Below, piece after piece: positions 46,601 through 64,000 of a DNA stretch of 64,000 nucleotides. The DNA is from Chimonanthus salicifolius (lineage: Eukaryota; Streptophyta; Magnoliopsida; Laurales; Calycanthaceae), in contig CM023533.1 in the NCBI GenBank assembly GCA_013350335.1, forward strand, positions 30,424,869 to 30,488,868, written 5' to 3'. A model generated the notes under the pieces. The model did not search any database, had not been told where the DNA came from, and saw only the letters and a list, made by a program, of their open reading frames with translations. The translations under genes were made by a program, and so were the position numbers. Position 1 is the first letter of the stretch, and each line of letters starts with the position of its first letter.

Positions 46601-48247
46601 TTCTGCTTCCATTCCTCCCATACCATTCTGCACTATTGAACACCTCCGACTGTGGTACTTGATCGATCTCTCCAGGATCACCGGCCATGGAACATAATCA
46701 ACCCAAACCCTTGTACACCTTTCCACTTGTAGTAGAGTGGAATTGTTTGGTCCTTCACATCAGGAGGAACCTTACGGATCATGAGATGCCCCATTTAGAA
46801 GGGTTACTAATCATCCTTAAATAGGGTTTCTCTCTATCTCAATGTTGTGTACATCAGGTTGTGAAAGGAGTCCAGTGGGATCTTTTCATGCAAATTTTTT
46901 TACTCATTGTTAAAACTGGATCTTCCTTCCTTTCTTTTGAAATCCTAGGCTCCTTTGAAGGTAAAAAAGCTTTGTTTGGATAGATTTGATAGATTCCAAC
47001 CCGCTCCCCTCCCCTCTCTCTTTTCCATACGTTTATTCTCAATCTCACTTGTTCAACATGCGGTCTCCAATCTCCTTTATTTGGTACACTAGAATTTCCA
47101 CTCTGTGGAAATTGATGATTACCAAATACACTATGTGAAGCTCCCCTACAGTGCCTATCTCAATATCCATGATTCACTTGTCAGCTGCTCATCCAAGCAT
47201 TTGTGTTTGTTGCATCTCTCTGGGTTCCAATAACTTCAATCTTTAGGCAGCTGAACTTGTGTCCTATATACCCCTTATCGTTGTTTATATTTGGCTATTA
47301 TTTCTATGGATCTTTCGTGTGTAGTCATGAATGATATTTACCAGTTCTCTGAGAAAAGGCTGGAATGTAAATTTTTGGAACCGTTTAATTTGATTGTTTA
47401 CATCATGGAGTTAAAATCAATTCAGGCTCTGGTTTTCATTGAGTTGGTAGTTTGAGCCAATCCTCAATTCATGGTGGATGTTTCTTTTTTGCATCACAGC
47501 ATGGCAAGTTTAAGATCGTAATGTTATGGTTATTACTGATAGGAAGAAATGATGAGAGGGAAACCAGGGTATGAGCATTTGAACGAACCTCTTCACATAC
47601 TTGTGGAGGCAGAATTGCCAGTTGAAATAGTTGATGCCCGGCTGATGCAGGCCCGTGAGATCCTCGAAGATTTGCTGAAGCCTATGGTAGCTTTTCCTCC
47701 CCCTACACCTAGTGTCAATTTTGATGCGTTTCAGAACTCATAGTTGTCTATATAGACCATTTCATTAGTTGGTACCCCAAATTGCTAGTGGCTTGAACAT
47801 TTTGGCAGCATAATGGTTTTCTGGTGTTTTGAATATTTTTTGCAGTATGAATGATGAATGGTTTTCTGGTTTGTCTTTCCCTACTTAAAAAAAACTGGCT
47901 TCTCTTGACAAAATATCAATTTATGGCTTAGAAGGAAGTACACGTGATTTTTACCTATCTTGGTTTTCATTTTCTTCTCCATCTATAAACTTGACTAGAA
48001 TATCTTGCCAAATATTCAAACTAGCAATTGGGGGTTCCTTTAACGTTCCTTGTGCTGCACTTTTATCATCCCTTGAATTTTATCCATTATCATGCAGGAT
48101 GAATCACAGGATTTCTTCAAGAAGCAGCAGCTTCGAGAGCTAGCAATGCTCAATGGCACGCTTCGTGAGGAAGGTTCACACATGTCTGGCTCGGTTTCTC
48201 CCTTCAACAACAGCCTTGGTATGAAGAGAGCGAAAACAAGGGGGTAA
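37627..48247 (+). CDS. KH domain (STAR/quaking-like) RNA-binding protein, seven exons
   Basis: Single-KH RNA-binding protein of the plant STAR/SPIN1-like group (closest by eye to the Arabidopsis At4g26480/At5g56140 type). These bind RNA and are linked to splicing, stability and flowering control. Exons: 37627-37733, 38837-38922, 44310-44458, 45305-45424, 45543-45659, 47543-47686, 48098-48247; all phases agree, 290 residues. The N-terminus [20 protein letters not shown] is typical. Residues about 36-65 ([20 protein letters not shown]) form the QUA1-like dimerisation helix pair. The KH domain spans about 138-250 with [18 protein letters not shown] (GXXG loop GPRG), and the tail has [19 protein letters not shown] and GMKRAKTRG. 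The start is the first ATG in good context; reading upstream in frame meets no other ATG. Intron 2 is 5.4 kb and carries a dead LINE. All splice sites are intact. Confidence 0.95.
41020..43330 (+). mobile_element. degenerate L1-type LINE in KH intron 2
   Basis: Three ordered protein relics lie on the + strand. TSWNVRGLG at about 41040-41067 is the endonuclease start motif of ORF2. [18 protein letters not shown] at about 42600-42660 is the RT block [29 protein letters not shown] at about 43020-43065 is the start of the RNase H-like domain. Stops and frame changes separate them, and it is shorter than a full ORF2. It lies in the sense orientation of the host gene. Confidence 0.75.
44993..45006. 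repeat. short (CA)n microsatellite
   Basis: About seven CA units followed by TATAT in intron 3 of the KH gene. Confidence 0.7.
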
Positions 48248-48482
48248 TTTGAGAACAGTGTGCATTGCTGTCATTTCAACTGTGTTCACGTTGGGCCTTC
48301 ATGTCGCCGCCCCCCAGTTGTAGGCAGAATAGTGGTGCTTTATAACTTGTTTCCATATGAAGTGTGTTTATATGCTATTTGGGGGATGGATGTTGGTATA
48401 AATTGGGAGGGAGCTGCTTTGGATGATTTTAGGATTTGCCAATGTTTTTATTCAAGATTGGAGGGACAGCATACATGTAGGG

Positions 48483-48503
48483 GTATATATATATATATAT
48501 ATT
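48483..48503. repeat. (TA)n microsatellite in KH 3'UTR
   Basis: About ten TA units. Confidence 0.9.
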
Positions 48504-49324
48504 GTATTATCAATGTTTTGCTTTTGACAGTTTTGCCATTTAGTGGTGAGATGTTGTAGAAAGATGAATTTGGTTGTGTACAAAACTGAGACATTAATTG
48601 TCCCTGAAATAGCAGGTCTGGATAGCTGTGTTTTATAGGAAGTATAGATTTTATTCAGTTTTGGTGATGTTATTCTTTGTTTATGTTGATCTACTAATAG
48701 AGACCTCGCCACCACCATCCCCACCCCCGCCCCAACCTGAGATGGATTTGGTTGTGTACGTAATTGAGACATTAAAATTACCTGCTTAAAAGTTCAGTGC
48801 AAACTTTGGATTTTAGGGCTGATTCAATGGATCATTCTCCCTCACACCTGACTATCTATTGTGAATTACAGTCTACTTAATTAGATACGAATTTTGACTT
48901 TTAAAGTTCATTGATTTAATTTGATAAACTTTCACTTTTAGATAAATGTTAAATTTTGAAGATCTTAAAAAACACGACTGCTTAAGAAACTTTGTAAGGT
49001 TGCATCATATAAAATTTCACAAGCACTATACATGCAAGAAGTTAGGATATTTAAAACAGCAACATATGATAACAAAATTTGCCAATCTTTAGAGTAATTT
49101 ATGCCTGGTAAGGCTAGAAAGAGATTTTTCTTGCTTCAAAGCTGCATGACAAACATGTGAGGGAACAAGTTCATTTCAGACCTGTGCATCGTAGTATTAG
49201 CAACAAAGAATCAAATACCCATCTTCAAAAATGCAATACCGTAGCCACAAAATACTAAATAAGTTGAATTATCAGGAAAAATAAGATTTTTTGAATTTAT
49301 ATGTGGAAAATTGTAGAAAATTCA

Positions 49325-49445
49325 GTGTAAAACTTCCACGGGTAACACTTACTACCTTCAAGGTACACTAGATTAGATCATCGGAGTTCGAACTTGGCAC
49401 CTCACACTTCCTGAAGTGGAAGATTAACCAGTTGAAGTACACCTA
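49325..49445 (-). mobile_element. tRNA-derived SINE, family B (reverse)
   Basis: The reverse complement has TACTTCAACTGGTTAATC (A box), AGTTCGAACTCCG (B box), then TCTAGTGTACCTTGAAGGTA and GTGTTACCCGTGGAAG. This is the same order as the copy at 29095-29250. Confidence 0.6.
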
Positions 49446-52118
49446 TATGAGCAGGAAAAATAAGATTTAATAGGATGATCATTGTTTCTTCAGCCAAAAC
49501 TATAGAGATAGTGGTAATGTAAGGAAAAAACACATTCATAAATGGAGGGGAGCGGAAGCCGAAGGATACATGGTCAAATCTTAGATGGGAATTTCTCAAA
49601 CAGAATGTCTTCAATAACACTATTCGTTTTATATTAGCCCATTGGATTCGAAGCCAATAAGACCAAGTAAAATTATGGACTAATGCAAAGTGGTACAATT
49701 GCAAATAAAACTGATCTCTATTTTGATAAGAGTATGTGCTAGCAATAGGTCCATAGTCTATCTAAGGCCAATATAATTTATAATTTAAGGTCTTAAACAA
49801 ATATTATTGATGTAAATCACTTAAAGCATGAATATAAAAGCTCATGACCCAGAGCCTTTAAATGCAAAACGCTGTTGTTTTTTTGAAGTAGTGAGGAGAA
49901 TTACAGATGAATATAAGGGGGAGGATGACACTTCAGGCACCCATCATTGAACCAGAGTTACCTTGTGCACCTGTGGGATTACTTTGCCAACCTCTGTATG
50001 GAGTTCACTATGACTATTTTTTTTATTTTTTTGGACGAGGAATTTCAAGATTTTCACTTCTTTACTTTTCTTTAAGTAGGAGGGCATTGGATAAAACTTA
50101 GTATACAAGTCTCCTTACAAATTATGTACATTGGTTTACTACATACTTGGATATGAGACATCTGATTCTTAAGCCAAAATATTTGTCAGTTGAGTTACCT
50201 CATGCTGAATGATGAAGCTTAATTTTTAGAATGTAATTTATCAAAATTCAATCAATTCATATTTTTTAAAAGCATAGTTTAAAAGTATGTAAACATTATT
50301 TAAAAGAAAAAACTGTTTTAGAGAAGTTTGGGAAAATTTCTGGAAGTTCTTGAATTTTCTAATAGTTCATAATAATATAATGCTTTAAATCTTGACTTTG
50401 TGAATCACTATTATCCAGAAAGTTAGATTCGATATGGTTCAATTGAGCTTCGAGTATGGTCAAACTCGGTTACATATGTGACATTAGCATTATACATAAT
50501 TGCATATATAAAAATAGGTAAAAAAAGGAAAACTGTGAGTATATTTTTTTTAAAAAAGATTGTCATTTTTTGTGGAATATTACTTTTGAGGGTCGAAAAT
50601 TTAAAAATTACATTAAAAATTTAGAAAATAAGAGATCAATATGAGAAAACACCTGATATAAATTCATGTTCTCTAGTATCCTATAGTGACAATATATTTT
50701 TTATTACGATTCAATTTTTGGGGCGTTTTTTGCCAAAAAAATCTAAATTTCATAAAAATGTTGGAATATTAGAAAAAACACAAAAACATCTTAAGAAGTA
50801 AGAACTATATCAATCACTTTAAAAGATATTTATTTAATTCTAGAAACATTGTATATAATTTCATTAATTTTTCTAAAAAGAAACTCCAAAATGAGAATTA
50901 ACTTAGAAAATCCAACTTTTATGAAAAATCACACAAACACTTTACAAACTATATCAATTATATTAAGACATCTCCATTCAATTCTATAAGAACCCAATAT
51001 TATTTCATGAAATTGTATTCATAAAAAACTCTAAAATTGAGATTATCTTAGAGTAAAAATTAAAAAGAAATTGATGAAAATAATACAAAATGTTCAAATT
51101 GAGGAAAAAAATTGAAATGACAAATATGTTTCAAACTTGAAGAAGTTACTTCAAAACCTTCTTAAAATCATATCTAATGCAAGTTTCAACTCGAAAAATG
51201 GTCAAAATGATTTTTTTAAATTAGAAAAATTGAATATAGTTGATACTTATGTAATATTGGTCAATACTGCCCACGACAATATGATTGAATTATCAGCCAC
51301 AACGGCATTATACAGATAATGTGCTATGTATCAACCTATTCAAAACTAATATTGACCGATACGAAATGCATTAATTGATACTTCAACTCCTAATTACAAC
51401 AACAATACAAACACCACGCTTATGCCTCAATTAGATTAGATACAACCAAGTTGAAAAGCAAACAGCTGCTGCTCGGAATTGCTTTGAAAATTATTCAATT
51501 CCAATACCTTTGGGTGTATAATTCACAATCAAATTTATAAAGATGTCCACCGACTTATAAGATCTTACTCCTATCTTTAACGTGCACAAACTAAGATTTC
51601 TAAAATAGTAAAATTAAATATTATAAAATATTAAATCTAACCCATCAAATTAAAAAGATCAAGTTTACAAAAATTTCTAATTTTAACACATTGAACTCTA
51701 AAATTCAACTATGCATAATTGCATACATTAATTTTGGTGTATGCAGAGATAAAAATTATCCTTCACAATTATACAGTAGCAGAGATAGCACTAACTTTTA
51801 TGTCAAAGTGGGTATAGAAGCAGGAATAAGGTAGCCAATTAGCCGTATAAGGTCAAGCCCTAATCTGTCGTTTTACGCTCTAAATGTGTCAAATTAAGAA
51901 TTTTTATTATTAACATTTAAATAAATTTTAAAAGGTAAAATGTGAAACTGAGATAAATTTGAATTAGAAGATAATAGTGTAGGCCAAAAGGACAAAGACT
52001 TTAAATTGATCATTAACTCAACCTTACATGAAGGTGATGGAGATTGTACTTGATTATCTTAACCCAAAAAATTAGATTCTAAATCTAATCATGTACACAT
52101 ATTTTTTATCTTTAAGAT

Positions 52119-53634
52119 GAGAGCACTTACACACACCCGAAATTCTACCTCTACACACCCATTTTTGAAATTTCATGGTAAATTACCATTTTACCCCCGT
52201 ATTTCCAATCATTCGAATGAATGCCCAGTTATTTTGGCATTCATTCGAATGAATGGGCTGAACAGTAACACGGAATACTGTTCTGCCCCATTCATTCGAA
52301 TAAATACTGTTTATCAAATGAATGGACTTCATTCATTCGAATGAATGAAGTCCATTCATTCGAATGATTCCTGCAGCGCTTCATTTGCTTCATTCACTTT
52401 ATTCATTCGAATCTTTCACGCTTCATTCATTCCTACAGCAGCATGAACGGTAACATTATTTTAAATATTTATTTTTAAAACTTTAAACTTATTTTTTGAG
52501 CACTATATATTTCCAAAATTTCTCAAATTGAATATCTACTAATTACAATAACCTGATAAAAATACCTTAAGACTTTAAGGTCTTTTGACACTCCTAAATA
52601 TTTAAAATACAGTATTTTACAAATAAAGGTATCCCTAGGCTGTGTTGAAAACACATTTGGAAGTGTCAAAAGACCTTGAAGTCTTAAAGTATTTTTATCA
52701 GGTTATCGTAATTAGTCTGGATATTAAATTTGAGAAATTTTAAAAATACACAGTGCTTAAAAAATAACGGTCTATGTTTTAAATATAGACAGTTATTTTT
52801 TAGTACGGTGTATTTCCAAAATTTCTCAAATTGAATATCTAAACTAATTACAATAACTTGATAAAAATACCTTAAGACTTTAAGGTCTTTTGACACTTCT
52901 AAATATTTAAAACACATTATTTTACAAATAAAGGCATCCATAGGCTGTGTCGAAAACACATTTAGGAGTGTCAAAAGACCTTCAAGTCTTAAAGTATTTT
53001 TATCAGATTATCATAATTAGTCCTGAATATTTAATTTGAGAAATTTTGAAAATACACTAGTGCTTAAAAATAACTGTCTATATTTTAAAACATAGACCGT
53101 TATTTTTTAAGCACTCTGTATTTTTAAAATTTCTCAAATTAAATATCCGGACTAATTACGATAACCTGATAAAAATACTTTAAGACTTCAAGGTCTTTTG
53201 ACACTTTCAAATGTGTTTTCGACATAGCCTAGGGATACCCTTATTTGTAAAATACTGTGTTTTAAATATTTAGGAAGTGTCAAAAGACCTTAAAGTCTTA
53301 AGGTATTTTTATCAGGTTATTGTAATTAGTCTAGATATTTAATTTGAGAAATTTTGGAGATATACTGCTCAAAAAATAAGTTTCAAAAATAAGTTTAAAG
53401 TTTTAAAAATAAATATTTAAAATAATGTTACTGTTCCTGCTGTAGGAATGAATGAAGCCTGAAGGATTCGAGTATGAAGCGAAATCATTCGAATGAATGG
53501 ACTTATATTCATTTGATAAACAATATTTATTCGGAGCTAAACAGTATTCTGTGTTACTGTTCAGCCCATTCTTCGAATGAATACCAAAAATGGGTGTGTA
53601 AAGGCCGGATTTCCGGGTGTGTGTAAGTGCTCCC
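52119..53634. mobile_element. 1.5 kb hierarchical foldback element with 8-bp TSD
   Basis: The left end GAGAGCACTTACACACACCC pairs with the right end, whose reverse complement is GGGAGCACTTACACACACCC. The flanks carry TTTAAGAT at 52111-52118 and 53635-53642. Pairing continues through most of the element: the left arm from 52119 to about 52850 mirrors the right arm to 53634. The subterminal parts hold many CATTCGAATG-type palindromes. The inner part has three roughly 165-bp hairpin units (about 52550-52712, 52855-53015, 53160-53320), each opening CCTGATAAAAATAC and closing with its inverted copy. Smaller palindromes around GGTCTATGTTTTAAA separate them. No ORF. Long TIRs and an 8-9 bp duplication suggest a Mutator-like or hAT-like foldback. 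Confidence 0.85.
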
Positions 53635-53759
53635 TTTAAGATTTAAAGTCACATTAAGCTAAATTCTCCGGGTTAAATAGAAATAAATAGCTTAGAAAAT
53701 TTTAATATTTGAAATTAATCATTAGTACATAGTCACTCATACACGGGTAGTGGTGATTG

Positions 53760-53930
53760 GGGGCAGACTTTTTCATATCAATCCACTAAACTTGTTTAAT
53801 AAATGACTAATCTAATTTAACCCATTTAATAAATAAGTAGACTCGATTTGAATCCATTTATATAAATGGACTCGACCAACCCGACTATTATTGCATCTAA
53901 ATTCAATCACATGAGATTTATATTGTATAA
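53760..53930. repeat. degenerate AACCCATTTA-type tract
   Basis: AACCCATTTAATAAAT, CCATTTATATAAATGG and ACTCGACCAACCCGA units; related in style to 28095-28680. Confidence 0.35.
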
Positions 53931-54448
53931 GGTATAGCATTGATATATCATTTATTAAGAGAGTCTCCTTGATCAGATATATACATAATTCGTCCAAAAC
54001 TTTTAATTTGGAAACTCTGTCACAGTCTGCCTTAAAACAGCGAATCTTGATAAAGTCTCTACGTCTAAAATTGGAAGCTTCTAAAAAGCAGATTGGCTCT
54101 GCAATTCCATCCGTCCCAAGCAGTTTACTTTGTTAGAAAATTCTGTGTTACCGGAGATATAAATCAGGATGTCTCGACTGGACTCCCATTGAATCGAAGA
54201 AGAGAAGGAAGAAGTAGAACAGAGGCGGCGCTACAATGCCGAGGAGGGAAAACAGAGGCGGTAGGAAATTCTGTTGAAGGAGAAATAAGGAAGAGGAATT
54301 CCAAGCACTTGTTCTGTTTCTTCAATGTGGGTTCTCCTCTATGGACACCAATGTGGGTCTTATGCTTTCATGGATTGAGTTCAGAAGCAGTGCTTAAAAA
54401 ACCCAATTGATTGAGATACAATTCAATTCAGATCTAAGAACAGTCGCC

Positions 54449-60420
<5,972 letters not shown>

Positions 60421-60584
60421 AATTCTCTACATGTATATTCTCATCCCCAAAGATTTTGTAGCTATGATGGTACATTCATTTGTTTCTAAGAAGTGATTTA
60501 AGAAGAAGATTGTTTTTTGTTTTTATTGTAAATATGGGAAGAATATGTTGACAGATTATTTGTATGGACTAGTCTAACTCAAAG

Positions 60585-60752
60585 GGATTGGAGTGATGGC
60601 CAGGAATCCGTCTCGGGAGTCCTGACTTCGATTCTCACTCTACTCCAAAGGGCCACTCCCTGTAGAATTATCTGGTGTGTGTGAGTAGAGAGGCTTACAC
60701 ATGATCTAAGGATTAGTTCGGTGCTCTAGAGGCCTGGACAACTTGATACGAA
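60585..60752 (+). mobile_element. tRNA-derived SINE, family A
   Basis: GGGATTGGAGTGATGGCCAG (A box), CTGACTTCGATTCTCACTC (B box), CCAAAGGGCCACTCCCTGTA, AGAGAGGCTTACACATG, GATTAGTTCGGTGCTCTAGA, GGACAACTTGATA. Confidence 0.75.
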
Positions 60753-61505
60753 AATGCTGTCTTATTTTGTAACAATTTTGATGAAATGGCATTTCAATCA
60801 AATAATTGTGATTGGGAGATAGAAAAGCCGAGTAACTCCACCAATTCACCTGCAATGCATGTTCAGTCATACTTGCAATTGGCCAAGCTTCCATATAGAA
60901 TACTTGTTCTTCCATCTGAACATGGATTTAACCAAGTCTACCAATGATGAGTGCTGCTACTGGATAACTAAGTCCTCTAACTAAAAACCGAACCATTTTA
61001 GAACCTCTTTATTATTATTATTATTGAAAGTAATATCTTTAGAATTTTTATTAAGGATCAGTTTAATTGATTTTGTCGAAGGAGCGCACTTAGTAACAGA
61101 AAGGAGTCACTCCTAACTCATTTCGTTGATAGGTTCACCTGAGCGACGTCGGCACATGCACGACATTGTGCAGGTGGACCTGTGGGCTCACCTCGGTGGG
61201 GTTTTAAGGGTGGAGTTCGATCTGTATTTTCGAAATAATGCTTCTCATAGAAATTAGGTCTATTCAATTTCAAAAGCCATAGTTTTTTTAGTCCAAAAGT
61301 TCATAGTAAAAATACTAGTAGTTTTGTATGGATTTCAATTAAATGGCCAAATCAACTCAGAATGAGTTTTAATTGAGTAAGGATCCAATTCGCAGGATAA
61401 GACAGGGTGCGAGGAGGGTTTGAGGTGTAAGTGAGGCCCACCTGAGTATAAAGTCAGGTCCATTTGGGTTTTGTTACTCAAGGATGACATCACCCATGGG
61501 AACCT

Positions 61506-61956
61506 AGGGCTGCATTTAGAGGAGGGATATATTTTATAAGGGTTATCTTTGAGCAGGGGTTACTCTTAAACAAGGGTTATCTTTATGTAGGTGTTACTCT
61601 TATCTTATTTGGTAATTATAGAGATAAAGTTAAAACTTACTCTCTGAGAGAAAAAAAAATCTTATTTGGTAACTGTAAACAGGGATAACCTGACATATTA
61701 ACAATTTTATGAGAATTAATATTTTTTATTAAATCTATATTATGTAAAAAATAAAAATAAAATTTTATGAAATATAATTATTAAATAATATTCTAGGTGC
61801 AAAGAGAAGATAAAGAGGGGCAAGGGTTTCCTAAAAACCCCCATACTTTAAAGGGTTTTCAAAAAGAGAGGGCGAAGTGAATTTTTACCCTCACCTCTTA
61901 ATTACCAAACAAGGGTAACAGGGGATTACCCCTTATCCCCCATCTAAACGCAGCGT
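61506..61956. mobile_element. TIR element (MITE-like, about 450 bp)
   Basis: The left end AGGGCTGCATTTAGAGGAGG and the reverse complement of the right end, ACGCTGCGTTTAGATGGGGG, are similar, with GGGATA just inside both. Interior AT-rich with (A/G)GGGTTAT(C/T) direct repeats near the left end. No clear duplication. Confidence 0.6.
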
Positions 61957-62439
61957 CGGTATTCTCTTTCCATAAAAGAAACTAACAATGAATTAAGGTT
62001 CAATAACCCTTCAAAATCAAATAAGTTGTTGTGAGACTTCCAAAAAATTATCTCATTTAATATAATAGTGATTTTATCTTTTGATTTTAAATTTTTAAAA
62101 ATTAAAATTTATATTGAGATTATATGACTTGGATTATTAATTGACAGTGAAATTTTATATATTCTATGTACATATAATCACCTATCAAATGAATCTAAAT
62201 TTGTGAAATAGATACACAATTTACCTAATGATATATGTTACTAATGTGTATCGCTACTGATATCTCGATAAACTTGATTCTTATTCTAATGAGCTTCAAA
62301 AGTAATTATCTATAGTCAATAGAAGTCTCAAAAAAGAATATTCCTCCTAAGAAAAAGAAAGAAATCCCACCAGCCTCCCACAATATTGTCGAAGTCAAAA
62401 TGGGGAGATTAGGGGTTAAAAAAAATGCCCTGGCCAATA

Positions 62440-62800
62440 TGCATATCGGCTGAAATATCAGCTCATAATTTTCTCTCTCATCCGTTTTTTCATTTTTTTT
62501 TTATATTTCTCTCTTCTCCGATATTCAAAACCGTGAAAAACTGGTAAAAAACCGCAAAAAACTTGCGAAAAACCGTATCAGTTTTTGTTTTTTTTTTTAA
62601 AAAATTTAAATTTTTTTTAAATACCGATTTTTATGCATATCGACCTGATATGATGACCGACATTCGATCCGAATATTCGTTATATCGGCCAATAACATTT
62701 TTGTACGGCCGATACATATCGTATAGGCCGATATCGTTCGGCCATAAAAAATCGATACATATCGGTCGATATGATATATATCGGCTGATATTTCGACCCC
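62440..62800. repeat. ATATCGG-rich dispersed element, longest copy
   Basis: Begins near CATATCGGCTGAAATATCAG and ends ATATATCGGCTGATATTTCG. The outer parts are loosely inverted, with many CGATAT/ATCGGCC units inside. The related shorter pieces are at 26165-26290, 34620-34680 and 51335-51395. Confidence 0.55.
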
Positions 62801-62940
62801 TGGGGGAGACAATCCTAACCTAACACACCTAAGTCATAAAACTTTTTATTTAATTTAAATTAAAATGATGACTAATTCAGTGACTTTACAAAATCATGTA
62901 ACTAACGGTTGATGTGAGAATTTTTTTTAAATTAATTTGT

Positions 62941-62944
<4 letters not shown>

Positions 62945-62974
<30 letters not shown>
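62945..62974. repeat. (TA)n microsatellite
   Basis: About fifteen TA units. Confidence 0.95.
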
Positions 62975-62975
<1 letters not shown>

Positions 62976-63074
62976 CTGATTTAAACTAAATAAAATAAAC
63001 ATTCAAAATAAAGATTCTATCAACTGTTATTTGCATAAATTAAATAAATAAAAATATTCAAATGAATAATCTCT

Positions 63075-63170
63075 TGTGATTGACATGTTCGAACCCTCAT
63101 GGCCTAACCTTAGTGTGTCTTAAGAATATAAACTCATTCGTAGGAGTTTTACGTTGGGAACTCACGTAAA
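63075..63170 (+). mobile_element. SINE family B, 5'-truncated
   Basis: GTTCGAACCCTCATGGCCTA (B box and following block), ACCTTAGTGTGTCTTAAG, then TCGTAGGAGTTTTACG, matching 29095-29250 in the opposite orientation. Confidence 0.6.
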
Positions 63171-63372
63171 TTCAATAAAAAGTAATAAATATTATTAAAA
63201 TTAAATTGAATCACAGCATCTCCTGAGACACGTAAGATTAGAATTTTCTGTGTAACAGTATAAAAAATGCCAATATACTATCCCATCAAGCAAACCCAGT
63301 CCACGTGGTCAGAAAATTTAAGAAGCCATTACCTACACATGACTTGCAGAATAGAACATAAGACTTTTTAAT

Positions 63373-64000
63373 GGGAGCACTTTTTAATGATTCATGAATT
63401 ACAGTATACGGTTATTTAAATTCTTTTAAAATTTTAAATTTATTTTTTAAGTAATATGTATTTTCAAAAATTTTCAAATTGAATATCTAAACTAATTAAA
63501 ATAATCTGATCAAAATACTTTAAGACTTCAAGGTCTTTTGACACTCCTAAATATTTAAAACACAGTATTTTACAAATAAGGGTATTCCTAGGCTGTGTCA
63601 AAAACACATTTAGGGGTTTCAAAAGACCTTGAAGTTTTAAAGTATTTTGATCAGGTTATTTTAATTAGTTTAGATATTCAATTTGAAAAATTTTGGAAAT
63701 ACACAGTGCTTAAAAATAACTGTCTATATTTTAAAACATAGACCATTATTTTTTAAGCAATGTGTATTTCCAAAATTTTTCAACTTGAATATCTAAACTA
63801 ATTAAAATAACCTGATCAAAATACTTTAAAACTTCAAGGTCTTTTGACAGTCCTAAATATTTAAAACATAGTATTTTACAAATAAGGGTATCCCTAGGCT
63901 GTGTCAAAAACACATTTGAAGTGTCAAAATACCTTGAAATCTTAAAGTATTTTTATCAAATTATCGTAATTAGTCCGGATATTCAATTTGAAAAATTTTG
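63373..64000. mobile_element. foldback element, third copy, cut by window edge
   Basis: Starts GGGAGCACTTTTTAATG, like the end of the 52 kb element. It continues with a hairpin unit (about 63505-63650), a small palindrome (TCTATATTTTAAAACATAGA) and a second hairpin unit (about 63805-63970). The CATTCGAATG-rich subterminal part is missing. Its right arm lies beyond 64000. Confidence 0.75.

Larger units (their letters stand above)
48248..54448. other. KH 3'UTR and repeat-rich intergenic region
   Basis: The KH 3'UTR (about 48248-48660) contains a TA microsatellite at 48483-48503. Beyond it are a SINE family B copy (49325-49445), AT-rich sequence without assignable content (49450-52110), an ATATCGG-type scrap (51335-51395), the large foldback element (52119-53634), a degenerate AACCCATTTA tract (53760-53930) and the receptor-kinase leader. 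No extra gene is supported. Confidence 0.5.
60421..64000. other. receptor kinase 3' region and repeat-rich right end
   Basis: No gene is seen after the kinase stop. Contents: SINE family A (60585-60752), unassigned sequence to 61500, a TIR element (61506-61956), the ATATCGG element (62440-62800), a TA microsatellite, a SINE family B fragment and the left part of a third foldback copy reaching the edge. Confidence 0.55.

Noticed and set aside
52119..53634. CRISPR-like or satellite array reading of the repeated units
   Set aside because: Units are inverted rather than direct, spacers are palindromic and the host is a plant; the foldback explanation fits fully.
54093..54410. 105-codon ORF just upstream of the receptor kinase
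   Set aside because: No domain or signal; lies where the 5'UTR should be and ends at the kinase leader. Probably chance.
54407..54448. Upstream in-frame ATG of the receptor kinase
   Set aside because: It would add 14 polar residues before the signal peptide; the ATG at 54449 directly precedes a good signal sequence.

Overview
This 64 kb window is nuclear genomic DNA from a flowering plant. The evidence is AT-rich sequence, GT-AG introns (several of 2-5 kb) and plant-type gene families: eIF5, MYB-CC factor, amino acid permease, STAR/KH protein and S-domain receptor kinase. The TE-loaded introns suggest a woody or early-diverging lineage with a moderately large genome; I cannot name the species. 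There is nothing prokaryotic, viral or organellar.

Layout. 1-5223 (+): 3' part of an unidentified gene, four short exons at the left edge and a probable terminal exon after a 4.1 kb intron holding LINE debris and a hAT-type MITE. 8.96-13.1 kb (+): translation initiation factor eIF5, with a 5'UTR intron of about 2.7 kb and an intronless CDS broken by one extra base. 15.3-21.8 kb (-): a six-exon MYB-CC (PHL/MYR-like) transcription factor whose 3.4 kb first intron holds a solo LTR and a Tourist-like MITE. 25.1-35.7 kb (+): a seven-exon AAP-type amino acid permease whose introns hold SINEs, miniature LTR elements (TRIMs) and MITEs. 37.6-48.2 kb (+): a seven-exon KH/STAR RNA-binding protein with a degenerate L1-type LINE in intron 2. 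54.4-60.4 kb (+): a seven-exon G-type lectin S-receptor-like kinase, also with a single extra base, in its PAN domain. Spaces between genes hold DNA-transposon relics, SINEs and long palindromes.

The genes are unrelated in function and do not form a cluster. The most notable structures are: (a) a 1.5 kb hierarchical foldback element at 52119-53634 with an 8-bp target duplication, and two relatives at 56.6-57.3 kb and 63.4 kb to the right edge; (b) single-base +1 frame breaks in two otherwise intact genes, the eIF5 one placed at a GCC-TGA sequence where a +1 slip restores the family-typical reading; (c) TRIM retroelements, one in an LTR-internal-LTR-internal-LTR tandem form; (d) a dense set of tRNA-derived SINEs of at least two families. 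Similarity statements come from recognising families by eye; no database search was run.
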